Shown in pieces: positions 1 to 12,300 of a stretch of 64,000 bases of DNA. The stretch spans positions 24,633,340 through 24,697,339 of the forward strand of contig NC_136003.1 in assembly GCF_048128805.1 (NCBI RefSeq). The letters are read 5' to 3'. The notes under the pieces were generated by a model. It was not told the origin of the DNA. It did no database searches and saw only the letters and a program-made list of their open reading frames with translations. This DNA comes from Centroberyx gerrardi. Its lineage: Eukaryota; Chordata; Actinopteri; Beryciformes; Berycidae. Position 1 is the stretch's first letter; each line of letters starts with the position of its first letter. The translations under genes and the position numbers were made by a program.

Positions 1-1346
1 TTACAGGGATCCAGCTGTGTAACTGTGTAACTGAAGCATCCATTTAATGAACCTAATTGCCATTTTAAAACACAGAATACAGAAGTCGAAGGCAAGGCTG
101 CTTTATAAAGGTGACTGCCCTGCCTCTTGGTTTTAACCAGGCAGATCTAGACCTGGGACTCAGATCAGGGACTGTGTGTCCCCGGCCTTGAGGCAATTGC
201 AATAAGGCTTGAGGTGTGATACCTCTGATTGCAAATGCAAGCTCATTTCCCACCTAGGTTTTACCAGCCACCTTGGGTGGATTTCTATTGATTGCTCCTC
301 CCGTTAGAAACCCACGTATTACACCTTGGAAAGAGAGAGGAGCAATAAGGTTGTGGACACAGCTAGTGACTTCTGTAATAACCCGACGAAGGTGAAAGAA
401 AGGGAGACATAGGGTGATAAATGACGGTTTTGAGAGGGTCTTATGCTAATACTGCACACATCACAGGGTGACAGGGAGGGCTATATTTCTCTCCCAGAGA
501 ATACTGCTGAATGTGATTAAAGGCATTTTTCTATCTGCACTGCATTATTTCACCTAAGCCCTACATCAAAGTTGTCGCAAGGTCTTTGGGTGGCGGAGTG
601 TATTAGAGAAAAGAGAGAAAAGAGAAGAGAAAGGGAGACAGAGAGAGTCTCTGATATCACATTAATTATTCCTTCACTCCTCCAGCACCTCAGCAGTGCC
701 ACAGCACAGGCGTATAGCTGTAGAGTGACTGCTGAAAGGAACATTCTCCAAAAAACAAATCAAAAGTGTTCTAGTGTGGATAGCAGTGGCTTTGCTGTCA
801 AAAATAAACGCAAACAATGTCTTGATGCGGTGATATGTATAGCGGCAATGAGCTCTGATCTGATCCGTCTGTGTTCAAACTCAGAAAAAACACAGACACA
901 CTTGACAGAATCGCTCAAGGAGGGAAGCACACGCATGCATTTAATATTCACTGGATCTTAAAAACTCCCCATCCTGCCACCCGCTTTCCATCCTCCATCC
1001 GATACCCCAGGAGTCTGTACAAGACTAGGCTAAAAATACACATTGGAACCAGAGTGAAACACAACAACCTCTCTGTGATTTGGAAAATGGGGAAATAATA
1101 GCTGGATGCAGGAGGTGAGAGGGGGGTGGGGGGGGGGGGTGGGGGTGGGGGTGGGGGGGAAGACTCCCGTGAGGCCCGGAGAGCCGAGACAGCGGTCGTC
1201 ATGGTGCCGTCACAGGACCAGACCTGCTGCTCTTTCCGCTGGGATGCATTGATCCTGGTCATTCATCTGTGCTTCCATCTCAGATGCACGCACGTAAGCA
1301 CACACACACACACAAATATAGAGACTTGACTTTGCATGCATTATCC
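1..1346. other. Non-coding flank, no gene seen
   Basis: No open frame here resembles a protein family and no splice-flanked coding block is visible. The stretch holds a GA-rich tract near 600-650, a G-rich run at about 1120-1160 of (GGGGGT)n type, and a short CA tract near 1298-1315. The predicted short open frames are low complexity or lack any recognisable motif. Confidence 0.6.
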
Positions 1347-2332
1347 CAGGAGTTCCCAAACTTTTTCCATGTCAAAGACCCCCCAAAAAAGATACACTTT
1401 AGACCACACATCCCTATCTGATAAAGGTTTTGCCTTTAAGAAGATTTTTGCTGTCTGTCTACACTGCAGATGAGAAGAGACCAGTGAGAAGTCAATCCTC
1501 TGATCAGTGTATTCATATGTACTCACTGTGCAAGCTTCTTGGAAATGAATCGAGTGAAATTAAAGGAAAAATTAACCTCAAAGTGAAAATTCTGTCATTA
1601 TTTTCTCACCCCCATGTCATTTGTAGGACCACAAAACACACACTGATTTAGACCCTGTAGTTCCTTCTAACAAACTAGAAGTTAACAGGGCCATCTTGTC
1701 ACAGCTTAGGAAAAAAATAATACAAAGTCCATCAAACTACTGCAAACAGCTCATGCCGCATAATCCAAGTGTTTTTGTAGCTGGCAGTGTTGGTGCAAAA
1801 GTCCAATATTTCTGCCATTATCCCCCATATTAAAATATTGGAGATACTGAGATAAATATTTGACTTTTGGGCCCACTTTGCAATCGTTTGGCTACAAAAC
1901 ACTTGAATTATGCTGCACAAGCTGTTTGGAGGATTTTGATGGACATTGTATGCTTTTTGGGCACTATAATAAGATCTCCTTTTCCGATATGGTCATCTCC
2001 TAAATTAAAATATTGGAGATAATGAGATACATATTTGACTTTTGGGCCCTCTTTGCAATCACTTGGCTACAAAACACTTGAATTATGCTGCACAAGCTGT
2101 TTGGAGAATTTTGATGGACATGCTTTTTGATAAGATGGCCCTTTAACTTGAAATAGTTTGGGGAGCTGAGGTGGAACTACAGCACTGTGTGTTTCGTGGT
2201 CCTATGAACGTCAGTGGAGTTTCAAATGACGTGGGGGTGAGGAGATAATAATGCCTCAATTTTCATTTTGCGGTGAAATATTTTGCTGAATTCTTCCCTC
2301 AGGAACGCTGGACCCCAGTTTTGGAACCACTG
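1347..2332. mobile_element. Fold-back (MITE-like) DNA transposon, about 1 kb
   Basis: The left end CAGGAGTTCCCAAACTTTTT is mirrored at the right end, whose reverse complement begins CAGTGGTTCCAAAACT. Inside, arms of several hundred bases are complementary: 1620-1670 pairs with 2170-2212, 1684-1700 with 2131-2149, and 1729-1780 with 1893-1944 and again with 2069-2120. The centre contains a tandem duplication (about 1829-1950 and 2005-2125). No transposase is encoded, so it is non-autonomous. Ends of CAGNGGTTCCCAAACT type are common in fish hAT-like elements; the superfamily call is inference because no clean target-site duplication was found. Confidence 0.75.
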
Positions 2333-2594
2333 GCTGAGCCCATTTTTCTCTTAATGAAAGCAAATCAATCAGACATGTTGACTATAGTACATTACATTCT
2401 GAGCCCTGCAACCACCTGAGCACAGCCGTCAGACGTGATGTGATGGAGAGGAATCGTTACAAGTTGCCTGTTGCTGCCATCTAGTGCTGCACTAGGGTTA
2501 AACAGCCATCAACTGTGAAACAGATAACATCCAATACACTTCAGACCGCATCACAGAGGAGAAACGAGACAAGGCTTAATAATATAGGTATATA

Positions 2595-2600
2595 TTTATT
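2595..2600 (-). terminator. fbxl20: Candidate fbxl20 poly(A) signal (AATAAA)
   Basis: The plus strand reads TTTATT, i.e. AATAAA on the minus strand, within an AT-rich stretch about 3.7 kb downstream of the fbxl20 stop codon. It would define a 3' UTR of about 3.7 kb, plausible because mammalian FBXL20 also has a long 3' UTR. Other minus-strand AATAAA/ATTAAA motifs occur (for example near 3831), so the true end is uncertain. Confidence 0.3.
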
Positions 2601-5600
2601 CATACGTACATATTCATTTATATCGGTTAATTGTAAAAAAAAAAAAAAAAAAAAAAGAAAAAAAAAAGAAAGAAAAGAAAAAAAGGAATAGATTTACAGT
2701 AATTATATGAACTACAGTCATTGTCAAAATTGTATTTGTAATTCATCAGGTGTCAATCTACCATGAACACACTGTAGATTCACCCCTTGCCCTCTGCCCT
2801 AATCCTCAGCCTTACTCCAGTGTTTGGGACCAAAATGTGCATGAAACAAACTGATCCAGAGCATAGTAATGTCATCCTCCATGTAAACCGGTGGAAGGTC
2901 AGACAAAAAGGACACAGAAGTGTTACTGTTTGATACTGTTAAGCACTGTGAGACGAAAATAAAAAAAAAAATAAAAAAAAAAACTCTGGTGTTTTTGCTC
3001 TGCAGACTCTGTAGTGTATTTTGTGTCATTAAAAGACCGATGAGAGATTATTCCTTCTGTGTTTGCAAAGCCTATAAAACCTTCAGGAGGTGGTTGAGTG
3101 TGATTAGCTGTATGTTTGAATCCAAGTGTAAATTTCCCAAAAAGCAGGTTACATCTCAGCCGGTGTGTATACTGTTTGATTGAAAGCGCGCGTTGTCAGC
3201 GGCACTGATGACTCAGCACGTGCCACATACAATGCGTGAAGAGGGCAAGCAGGTGTTACATCCAGGCTCATACACTAAAATCCTATGACTTTTCCTTTCC
3301 CTCCCCCCCCTCTCTAGTTAACTCTCTAACCCCCGGAGCACAGTTTCTAACCCGGGAGGTGAGTGCATTACATATCTCCGCCATTTTGGCTCTTGGTTGT
3401 TCCCTAATCCTCCGTAAAACCCCATTCAAAACAAAACAGATCAGACTGGATTACACTGGATTCATCTCATCTTGCATTATCCTGCCCGCGCTGGCTGTCA
3501 AATCACAAACTGAATAGAATCACCATTCAGTGTTTTGCCTGTTGGCTTGCATCTTAAAACAGAGACGGGGTGGGAAATGGGGACGTTTCAGTTATAAACG
3601 TTCCACGCTGGGTATACCAATTTGTGTTCTGTTTTAAATGGAAAAGCAAGGCATAATAAGTTAAAGGAAAGCACACAAGGGGAGGAATCTGATTCTGCTA
3701 TATCGGCACACCCATCCGAGGACGACTCCTTGATGGAAACACATTCAACGTGTAGAACCTACATCGTACACACAAAGCCATCGCGAACTCCTCCTCAACT
3801 CACATCAAAGAAATCCAACTCACATTTAACATTTATTACAATTGCACTGGCTCAAACCCTTCCCCTGCACAAAGGCTACACTCTGGACATTTAGTAACAT
3901 TTAACTCTTAATAAAAACACAAACTCCATCAGACCAAAACTGAGGACTGGAAGACGGCTCAAACTCAACTGGGAGACACTGAACTCATGACTTCAAATAC
4001 AAAACAGGCCCACTTCAAACCACACCAAAACAGAAATGCAAAAAAAGAAAAAAAGGAGAGTAGAGATCTAGAGGAAACCATGTTGAACAGAAAAAAAAAG
4101 CAATAAAAGACACAATCATAAAATGAACAACAGACAGGAGAGACACAGAATAAAGCAGGTGCGAGTGCAGGAGAAGATCATCCATAAGAAAAGGCTTCAA
4201 TACTTCATAGGGCGGGGGCTGAAGTCCGTTAGCCCTCCGTTGTGACGAAATCATTCCATCATGTCTGTCAGCAGGCCAGAATTGTGCGCTTGCTTCAGCT
4301 CAAGATTCAGTCGACTTCCTCTTGTAGTGACTCCGCCTGTCTGATCCAGTCTTCCCTCCGCCGACGTCGCTGGTCCCAGACAGACGGAGGAGGTCAGGGG
4401 CGGCAGGGTCGAAACCCGCCGCCCGCTCTGTCCCCCCTGCAAGGCCTCATGGGAGCTGAGGGCGACGGCAACGCCGCCGAGCGCCTTCCGCTCGAGACGC
4501 CGGGCGTCTCCTCTCACCGCTGCGCGTGGTTCACCAGTTCCTCGTAATCAGAACCGTCACCGATGCAAAAAAAACAAGAGCAACTAAATGAAACCAAACT
4601 AACTGAAAATAGAGATACTTTGATTGTTTTCAGTTGGCTTTTTCTTTCCATTGTCCTTGTCTGACAGCACAAACTCATGTAGTGATGTCCAACTTTTTTT
4701 TTTTTTTTTCTTCTTCTGTCAAAAAGAGTGTGTCTATATTATTCCGTTGTTGACATTAGCTTTTTTTCACGGGCCAGCTTCAGTTCTTCAGTCCAAGTCC
4801 AGATCTGCTACTGGCTCAATGGTTGAATTTTCTCTCCGAAGCTCCGGCACATTTTCTCGGGCACATGCACACTCAGACGTGCATGTGCGTTCAACAGTGG
4901 TTCGCTATAGTTCCCACTGCGTGACCCGTCGACAGTAGTCTCCCCCCCCCAGTCTCACGTCGTATTCTGTGGTGCTGTTTCGCTGGCTTCGGCGCTCGGA
5001 CTCCCACAGTCCTTACATATATACAATTAGATTTAAAAAACTAGAGTTGTTACATGCAACATTTGGCATCTTCTCAAGTCCCCACTTGTAAGTCTTAATT
5101 GGTGTCCATTTTAGAAAAATATTAAACTTTGTCCTTTTTTTTTTTTTTCTTAAGTACGATGAAGCTTCTGATTGTAACAGAGAGAGAGAGAGAGCTGAGG
5201 GTATAGTGGGAGCAAGCTCAGTGTATGCATGTGTGTGTGGATTTGTATTTGTGTGTGTGTGTGTGTGGTGTCAGTAAAATACCAGTCTTTTATATTCTGA
5301 GATGGTTGTTAAAATTCTCTTGGTGAAGTGTCTCATTAATTTTAATGTACGTGCAAATGGCTGCAAGTGAACTTTTACATTTTTAAAATCACAAAATAAG
5401 CCTCCATTATCCACACTTTATATGCCTGTGTGTGTGTGTGCGTGTGTGTGCGTGTGTGTGTGTGGCGGGGCGAAGGGCAGGCAGTTCATGGCTGTGACTC
5501 TGGCCTTTTCTAATAAAGTACATCTACTTGGAGAGAGCAGTCTGCAGAACAAAGCTAACACAGGTCTTACAAAGGGCAGCTGGAAATTAAGTGCAGTTCT

Positions 5601-6285
5601 GTCTGGAGGTAGCTTGTAAGTGACCTTCAACGCCGAGGGAGGGGCGGAGGAGGGGGGCGAGGGGGGGGTGTTTCAACCTATTCAATATTCTGCCATTGTA
5701 ATCTGGCTTGTTGTACTAAGTCAAGTGTCTGGTTGCTCACAAACGCCCCCAGATGGTCTCTGGAGTGGAGATCTTTTCCTCACAAAATAAAAACGTCTAG
5801 TGAATCAGAGCTTTTGCATCCTGTACTCCATTTAATGAAGAGTCTAATCCCTTAACAGTGGTGATCAGATTGGATTTTTATGTAACTCTCTATGTAATAC
5901 TGGTTTGTCTATCGAATACAGGCCTTGGGGACAGCGAGGACTGTACTGGCATTCTACTAGGGGTGGTCTGTCTGTCTGTCTGTGTGTGTGTGTGTGTACA
6001 TGTGTGTGTCCAGTCAGCGTGTGTAAAAGGCTGTGGATGGATGTGTGTGTGTGTGTGTGTTGTGCAGTGGGGGGTTTGGGAATGTTTTGGGAAAGTTGTC
6101 CGAGACCCTGTAGCGTTGTTTGGCTCTCTCCCTCTCTCTGCAGCTCCAAAAAGGGGGGACACACCAGCATGTACTCTATAACAGGGGGCTGGGGAGCAGG
6201 AGGGGGGGGCAGCAGGTCAGGGGTCAGGGGGTCAAATGATGGGCTGCGGGGAGTGTGCATGGGAAGGGGAGTTGTTGTCTTTACA
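2601..6285 (-). other. fbxl20: Probable fbxl20 3' UTR
   Basis: This follows the fbxl20 stop codon directly and contains no coding block. It carries an A-rich tract on the plus strand (2636-2685), T-runs near 4687 and 5139, and GT microsatellites at about 5248-5268, 5426-5463 and 5980-6060. Assignment as UTR rests on position and the distal poly(A) candidate; no transcript evidence is available from sequence alone. Confidence 0.4.
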
Positions 6286-6393
6286 TCATAGCAGGACACA
6301 GCAGCGGCAAAACCTCTGACGGCTCCCCCCGACCGAGGGGGGCGGAGTGACGGGAGCGAAGTACGCATGCACTTTGATGTTAGGCAGATGGGT
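6286..6393 (-). CDS. fbxl20: fbxl20 coding exon 15 (C-terminus)
   Basis: Residues 402-436. It begins THLPNIKVHAYFAPVTPPP after a CAG acceptor and ends CRCCVLL-stop (TGA at 6286-6288). The last four residues, CVLL, form a prenylation motif. Confidence 0.95.
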   Translation of the reverse strand, partial: THLPNIKVHAYFAPVTPPPSVGGSRQRFCRCCVLL

Positions 6394-9300
6394 CTGTGGT
6401 GAGAGAAGAGAGAGAAACAAACAGAGGGCAATGTGTTAATGGTTCATACCGACACGTTTAAAGGCTGCACCAGGCAGCTCTGCACGTTGGCGGCTCCAAA
6501 TCGCAGCGGGAGGTAATTGTTTGAAAAATTTGAACTTCGATACCCAGAAATCCTGTTATGTGATGTTAGTAAACTGCACACAGCACGCTCATTGTAAGAG
6601 CCATTCTAGGGGAAAATATATTTTGATATATTTGTAATTTGTATATTTGAAATAATGTTGATAGCTAATAATGTTAATTGAAATACTAGTGATATTGAAT
6701 AGTTAATTTGTACTATAGTCATATTTGTTGATTATTATAGAACATTAGATTTCCTATAGTTTCTTATGTAGGCCTATAGCCTAATAGATTCTAAGTAGTT
6801 GAAATGCTCCTTTACATTGACGTCACGTCATTAGACTCAATTGGAGTGAGAAAGTCCACGGAGCAACACAGTTTTTTGACCGAGAGAAAATGATTGCTAA
6901 TTGACGAATCTTGTTAGTCTGTAACTGTTTTGTTTTTCCACTAAACGTTCTAAATGGAGTTATGGTCTCGAAATTTATTCGCGTCAGACTCATTGCTTTT
7001 TGCATGGACTTTACCCAGTAGTTGCACATTTTGAAACACTGAAGGAGTGCTGCTACACTCATGTTCGCTAACCTGGCCGGTCTGTGATGCTTTATACCAG
7101 ATGTACAAGAGAGGCAAAAGATCTAACATTTGTGAGTTCAGGTTTCTCTGGACGGAGCAGTCACTGCTGTTTAGGAGACAGTTTGGATTTCACCCATATG
7201 TCACATCATGAGAAATCTGGTTCGCCAATTACATTTTTCTTCCTAGTTCCACTTTGTCTTTGAATGGAAGATGGAAGAAAGAATTATTACAGCCGAGTCA
7301 GGATTTCCTGAATTATATGACCCATCTCTGTCAGCTAATAAACATCCTGACAAATAATGTACGGAGGAAAGTGGCTTGTTGGTCATCCTGGTGTGAAACG
7401 ATATCTGAAGTAGCCTCAAATATTTTAGCTGCTAACTTTAGATCTGGTAGACTGAACAAGTGATGTTAGCTTTCTAGCTTACCTATCCCATCACTGCCAA
7501 GTAGCTGTAGCCACTTAGCTAGCTAGCTTGCTAGAGTAAAGCACAGTTTCAACATTGTGTTTTCCAGATATATGATTATGGATTATATTTGGGGAAATTA
7601 AATTAAGGACATTATAAAATACAAAATAGGTCTACATAAATAAATAAATAATGTTAAACAAACCGAAAATTTGCTTGAAATCTTGACTGAAACCCACTGA
7701 AACGCCCACAAGCGCCTACTAAGTGGCCGTGCCAAGTCTGCACGGTTAGGGGTTCAATTCCCTGTGTGGCTCCATGGGTTGAGCCTGGCACTAACACTGT
7801 TAAGATTAGGAGTCTGATTCCCTCTGGGGCCACACACGAAAAATGAAAATCTATGCACTCATGATCCTGATACTTTGTATACAATCATGCACCAAAATAG
7901 CATATGCTAAGACAGCAAACCGGGTGTTTACAGTACATACTGCATATGAATCAGTGCTTACTCACTGCCGCCAGCCCACACAACTCACCCTTAGTCTCTT
8001 GATGCCGGCGCGGGTGATCTGCTGGCAGTCGTAGAGCTCGATGCGGTCCAGGCTGTGGCAGCTCTTCAGGTGCTCCAGCGAGGCGTCTGTGATCAGGGGG
8101 CAGTTGTCCAGCTCGATCACCTCCAGACGGTCGTGAGCGCAGGGGCCGCTGCCAAGGTGTCTGATGCCATCGTCGGTGATCAGCTCGCAGTGAGACAGGC
8201 TCTGACGGAAACAAAGCAGCACCGAGACAGGAGCTCCGTTACTCAGCTGCCCACCAGAACAAGTCATGCTCCGTTACTGTAGATACGATGCAGTGAGGGT
8301 CAGATGAGGCTACAGGAGCCCAGTATGGGCAAAACACAAGTGGCAGGCACACACTCACCAGGACTTGCAAACGAGGGCAGTGGATGGACAGCTGGATAAG
8401 CGTGCCATCTGTGATCTGATGCAACAGTAAAAGAAAGAAATATACATAAATATACATAACTGCAGGCGACAGCAGGACTGACTGTTATGTGCAGCTCTGA
8501 CTGAAGATTTACCTGCACACATTCTTCTAAGTCCATCTTCTCAAGCTCATGACAATTCTGCAAGGAGAGGAGGAAAGGCATTGTTATATGATTGTGTGTG
8601 TGTGTGTGTGCGCATGTGTCTGAGAGAGAGAAATGTTATTAAGGTGGTAATTGAGTACATTTTGAATATTTGGGGGGAAAAAAATACAAACCGCACTTGA
8701 GTTATTTTATCTTGCAAGTAGTTTTGAGTCACTTTTTCAGACCATTTATGTGTCTGGGAATATAAATGAATGCCACCTCAACTTGTTCAGATATCTAAAT
8801 CTGTGTTCAAAGAGTCAATAGTTTGTGTGTGTATGCACTTGTTACACTATTGCATGCAAGCAAGTGCGAGCTGCCACACTCACCCTTGCTAATGTAGTGA
8901 AGCCCACGTCTGTGAGCTGAGAGCAGCGAGCCACTTCTAATATTCTGAAAGGAGAGAGAGAGAGAGAGAGAAGCAGAGAGTTGCTCAATGACAGCATCAC
9001 TTACAGTCTTTCACTCTCTGCGCTCTTGCTCTTGCACGCAGAGGGTGGATGGGACTTTAAAGTAACTGGATGAAGTATGGCTTGAGATAACGATATTGCC
9101 ACAAGGCCCTTTTATCCATTCCTCCCCATAATTTCCATCATTATCTCAACCGTAGCAGCAGGTTTTAATAAGTCATTCTCTTTTGGTCATATTTAGCATA
9201 CACTGCAAAAATTATCCATCTCAGCAAGTCAGTCTGAAAGTGAGTCTTAAAATCTTACTTTCCTTAAAACAAGTGAAAAAACCTGCCAGTCGGGTGAGAG

Positions 9301-12300
9301 AATACCACTTGTTTCCAGTGTAGTTTCACCTGTTTCAAGAAGTTATAATATCACTTCGCTAGCATCAAAGTGCGGTCAATCAATTTCAGAAAATTCTTGA
9401 AACAAGTTGATTTGCATTGGACATCAACTCGCACTGAAATTATCTCACACCATTTGTGGATTTTCCATCCCATTTGTTTTAAGAAAAATGAGATTTTAAG
9501 GCTCCCTACTAGACCAAATGACTTCTTAAGATGGGTATCTTGTTGCAGCGTAGTAGCAGGCTTGATCTCTAGGAAGTAATCCACAGCTGAAAATTGAAAA
9601 AGTGTCAGCATGTGAGGTGTGGAGGTTTACCTGAGGCGGGGGCAGTTCTGTCCCAGGGCGTGAAGGATGGCGTCTGTTATGTTGGCACAGCCCGACACAC
9701 ACAGGGACTGCAGGCGGTGACAACCCCGACAAATGGTGATGAGACCCTCATCTGTAATCTGCTGCTCAGAGAGAGAGAGAGAGAGAGGACAGAGGGGTCG
9801 CTCAAATCCACATCCACAGTGAAACACATACCTATCAACTGCCACACAAGCTGACATCAAGGATTATTGGCTATATGCATATTTCCTGTGTTCACTGGTT
9901 GCTATGCATCTACGACAATTAACTCATGACCTATATTCATGTGCCACCTTGATGATGAGAGCAATATCTCCGATTAGTGTACTGTTCATTTCTTTCTTTT
10001 CCCTATTCACCGTCGTTTTAAGGATCACTCAAGATCAGACAAGGAAGGAATGGCTGAGAGAGAGAGAGAGAGAAAAAGCAGAAAAAGAGAGAGAAAAAAA
10101 GCAGAGTAACAAAGAGGTGTAACAACTGGCACAAGATGAGAGGATGAGTTCCCGAGGTGCGAGATGAGAGGGAGAGGAGGGGAGGAGGAGGACAGCATTC
10201 GGGCGGTGATGAAGGAGGGGAGTTTTGGAGACAGATGCAGCCGCTGAAGAGGCCAGAGAGAAATAATTGCATTGTCTGAGCAGGTTTCACACACTATTAG
10301 CTAAGTGGGCTACATCCTCGGCTTGCTGTTGAAGAGCAGGATGCGCACTTGCTCAGGAGTTTCATAACCGTGTTTACAGGGAGGCATTCCATTTCACGAA
10401 GATGAAATGTCAAGTATGATTATAACTGCCAAACAGGAGAATCGCTGATATGAAACCAAAGCAAGAGAATTAAGTTGTTGTTGTGACTGTGAGGTTTAAA
10501 TTCGGCGTGCGGCAGCCAAACGATCATCTTCCAGTCATGTTGAATGTACTTACTGAGCATGTCTGCAAGTTGAGTGTGACCAGCTCTGGACAGTGAGCCC
10601 CAATATGCTTCAGAGCCTCGTCTTCTAGCTGCAGGAGAGATGGACAGAGGAAACAGAGGTAGACATTTACAGAGTGTCATCTGCAATCAAATTACACCAG
10701 CAGCCCTATGATCTAACCCACTTCCCTCACTCCATCTCACTGGCTATGTGCCATTTACAAGGTCAAGGACAAGGTATGTAATGTGATTTGATGCGTGCTT
10801 TAAAGTAATAATCTGTGACACTTTCATGTAAATAAATGTTTGTTTTGATACTCTATCGCCAATTGATATAACACAGTAGTGAGTCAACCTATACCCACTT
10901 CATTACATTTTTTACATTTGCTGTTCTAAACACTCTGTGTCCACCATGGCTGAACAGACAAAGAAAAGAGCGCCACCTACAGAAAGTCAAACTTCATCAA
11001 CAGAAAATCCAAGGAAAAAGACGTCACCGTAAAGGACACACTGGGAAGTGCAGTGCAAAAACACCACAACAAAGACCGCTTAGCACCAAAAACAAAGCAA
11101 AACAAAAGAAAAAACGAGTATTTTGGAGATTACCACTTTAATAGGGTTTTATCTTATCTTTTTTTTTATTGTGTTTTCATTATGCATTTCTAAAGAAAAC
11201 CCTGTCTACAAACCAAATTTCCCTTAAACATATCCGATACATTTTTCAACTGAATTAAATCATCTCCAAAGCATTAAGCTCCATCCATCTACACCCTCAG
11301 CCAGTCCCCATACCTGCGTGCAGCCCTTGAGGAAAAGGCCTTTGAGTCCGGGGCAGGATCGCACCAGGGCCTGGATGCCGTCCTTGGTGACCTGATCACA
11401 CCAGGAGATGTTGAGCTGCTCCAGCAGGGGACAGCCCTCACTAAGGGGGGGGGGGGGGGGGGGGGGAAGAGGAGAGGAACCAGTTGAGCCGTAACATTCG
11501 CCTGTCACACCTGTCAAATTATTCCCTTAACCTGCCCACCATGCATGTGCTCAGCAAAGAGGCAACCATCTGCTACAAGTCAGAGGTGCTTCCTCTTGTG
11601 GGAGAAGGCAAGGGAAAGAAGAAGAGGGCAAAAAGAAAGAGAGTATAGGTACTCATCACTACTTGACCCTGCACACCTGAGAGCTTTGAGTGACAGGTTG
11701 GTGATTGAGGTACAGGAGGCGAGGTCCAGGTGCTTCAGCTTCGGACAGAACTTGCTGAGGCTATTACATGTGCTGCAAAAGAGACGAGAGACAACAAGAG
11801 AGTGACTTTGATGGAGAAACGGCCTTACGACGCATGGGGCAGCCCCGTTACATGAAACAAAACGCACAAACCTGTCAGTGATCTTGGTGCAGCCGTTCAG
11901 ACTGAGCAGCTCAATGTTCCTGCAGTTCTGGGAGAAAGTCCTACAGAAAGAAAACCAAACAAACACATAAGCACTCACACGTTTGCTTGCAGGTAGGCTC
12001 ATCCCTCTTTCTACAGGATCTGTCCTTGAGCAAACCCCGCCACAAACTCACCTCAGGGCGCTGTCTCCCACACCCAGGCACCCGCGCAGGCTCAGCTTCC
12101 TAAGGAAACCCCCACATCGCTTTGAGATGTTCTCCACCACCCGGCCCTGCAACAAACACCGGACACTCAGCCTGCTGTATTTCCATCTAACAACTAGGGA
12201 TAAATTACAGTTTAAGGTTGAGGTTAAAAGGTGTGAAGGAGAAAATACAGGAGGAAAGACTGAAGCTACTGGTTCAGAGTAAAGTAGATGAAGGGTCGGA

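Noticed and set aside
5865..6431. 188-codon minus-strand open frame overlapping the last fbxl20 exon
   Set aside because: It is in a different frame from fbxl20 and consists of CA-repeat translation (THTHTH) and Pro-rich sequence.
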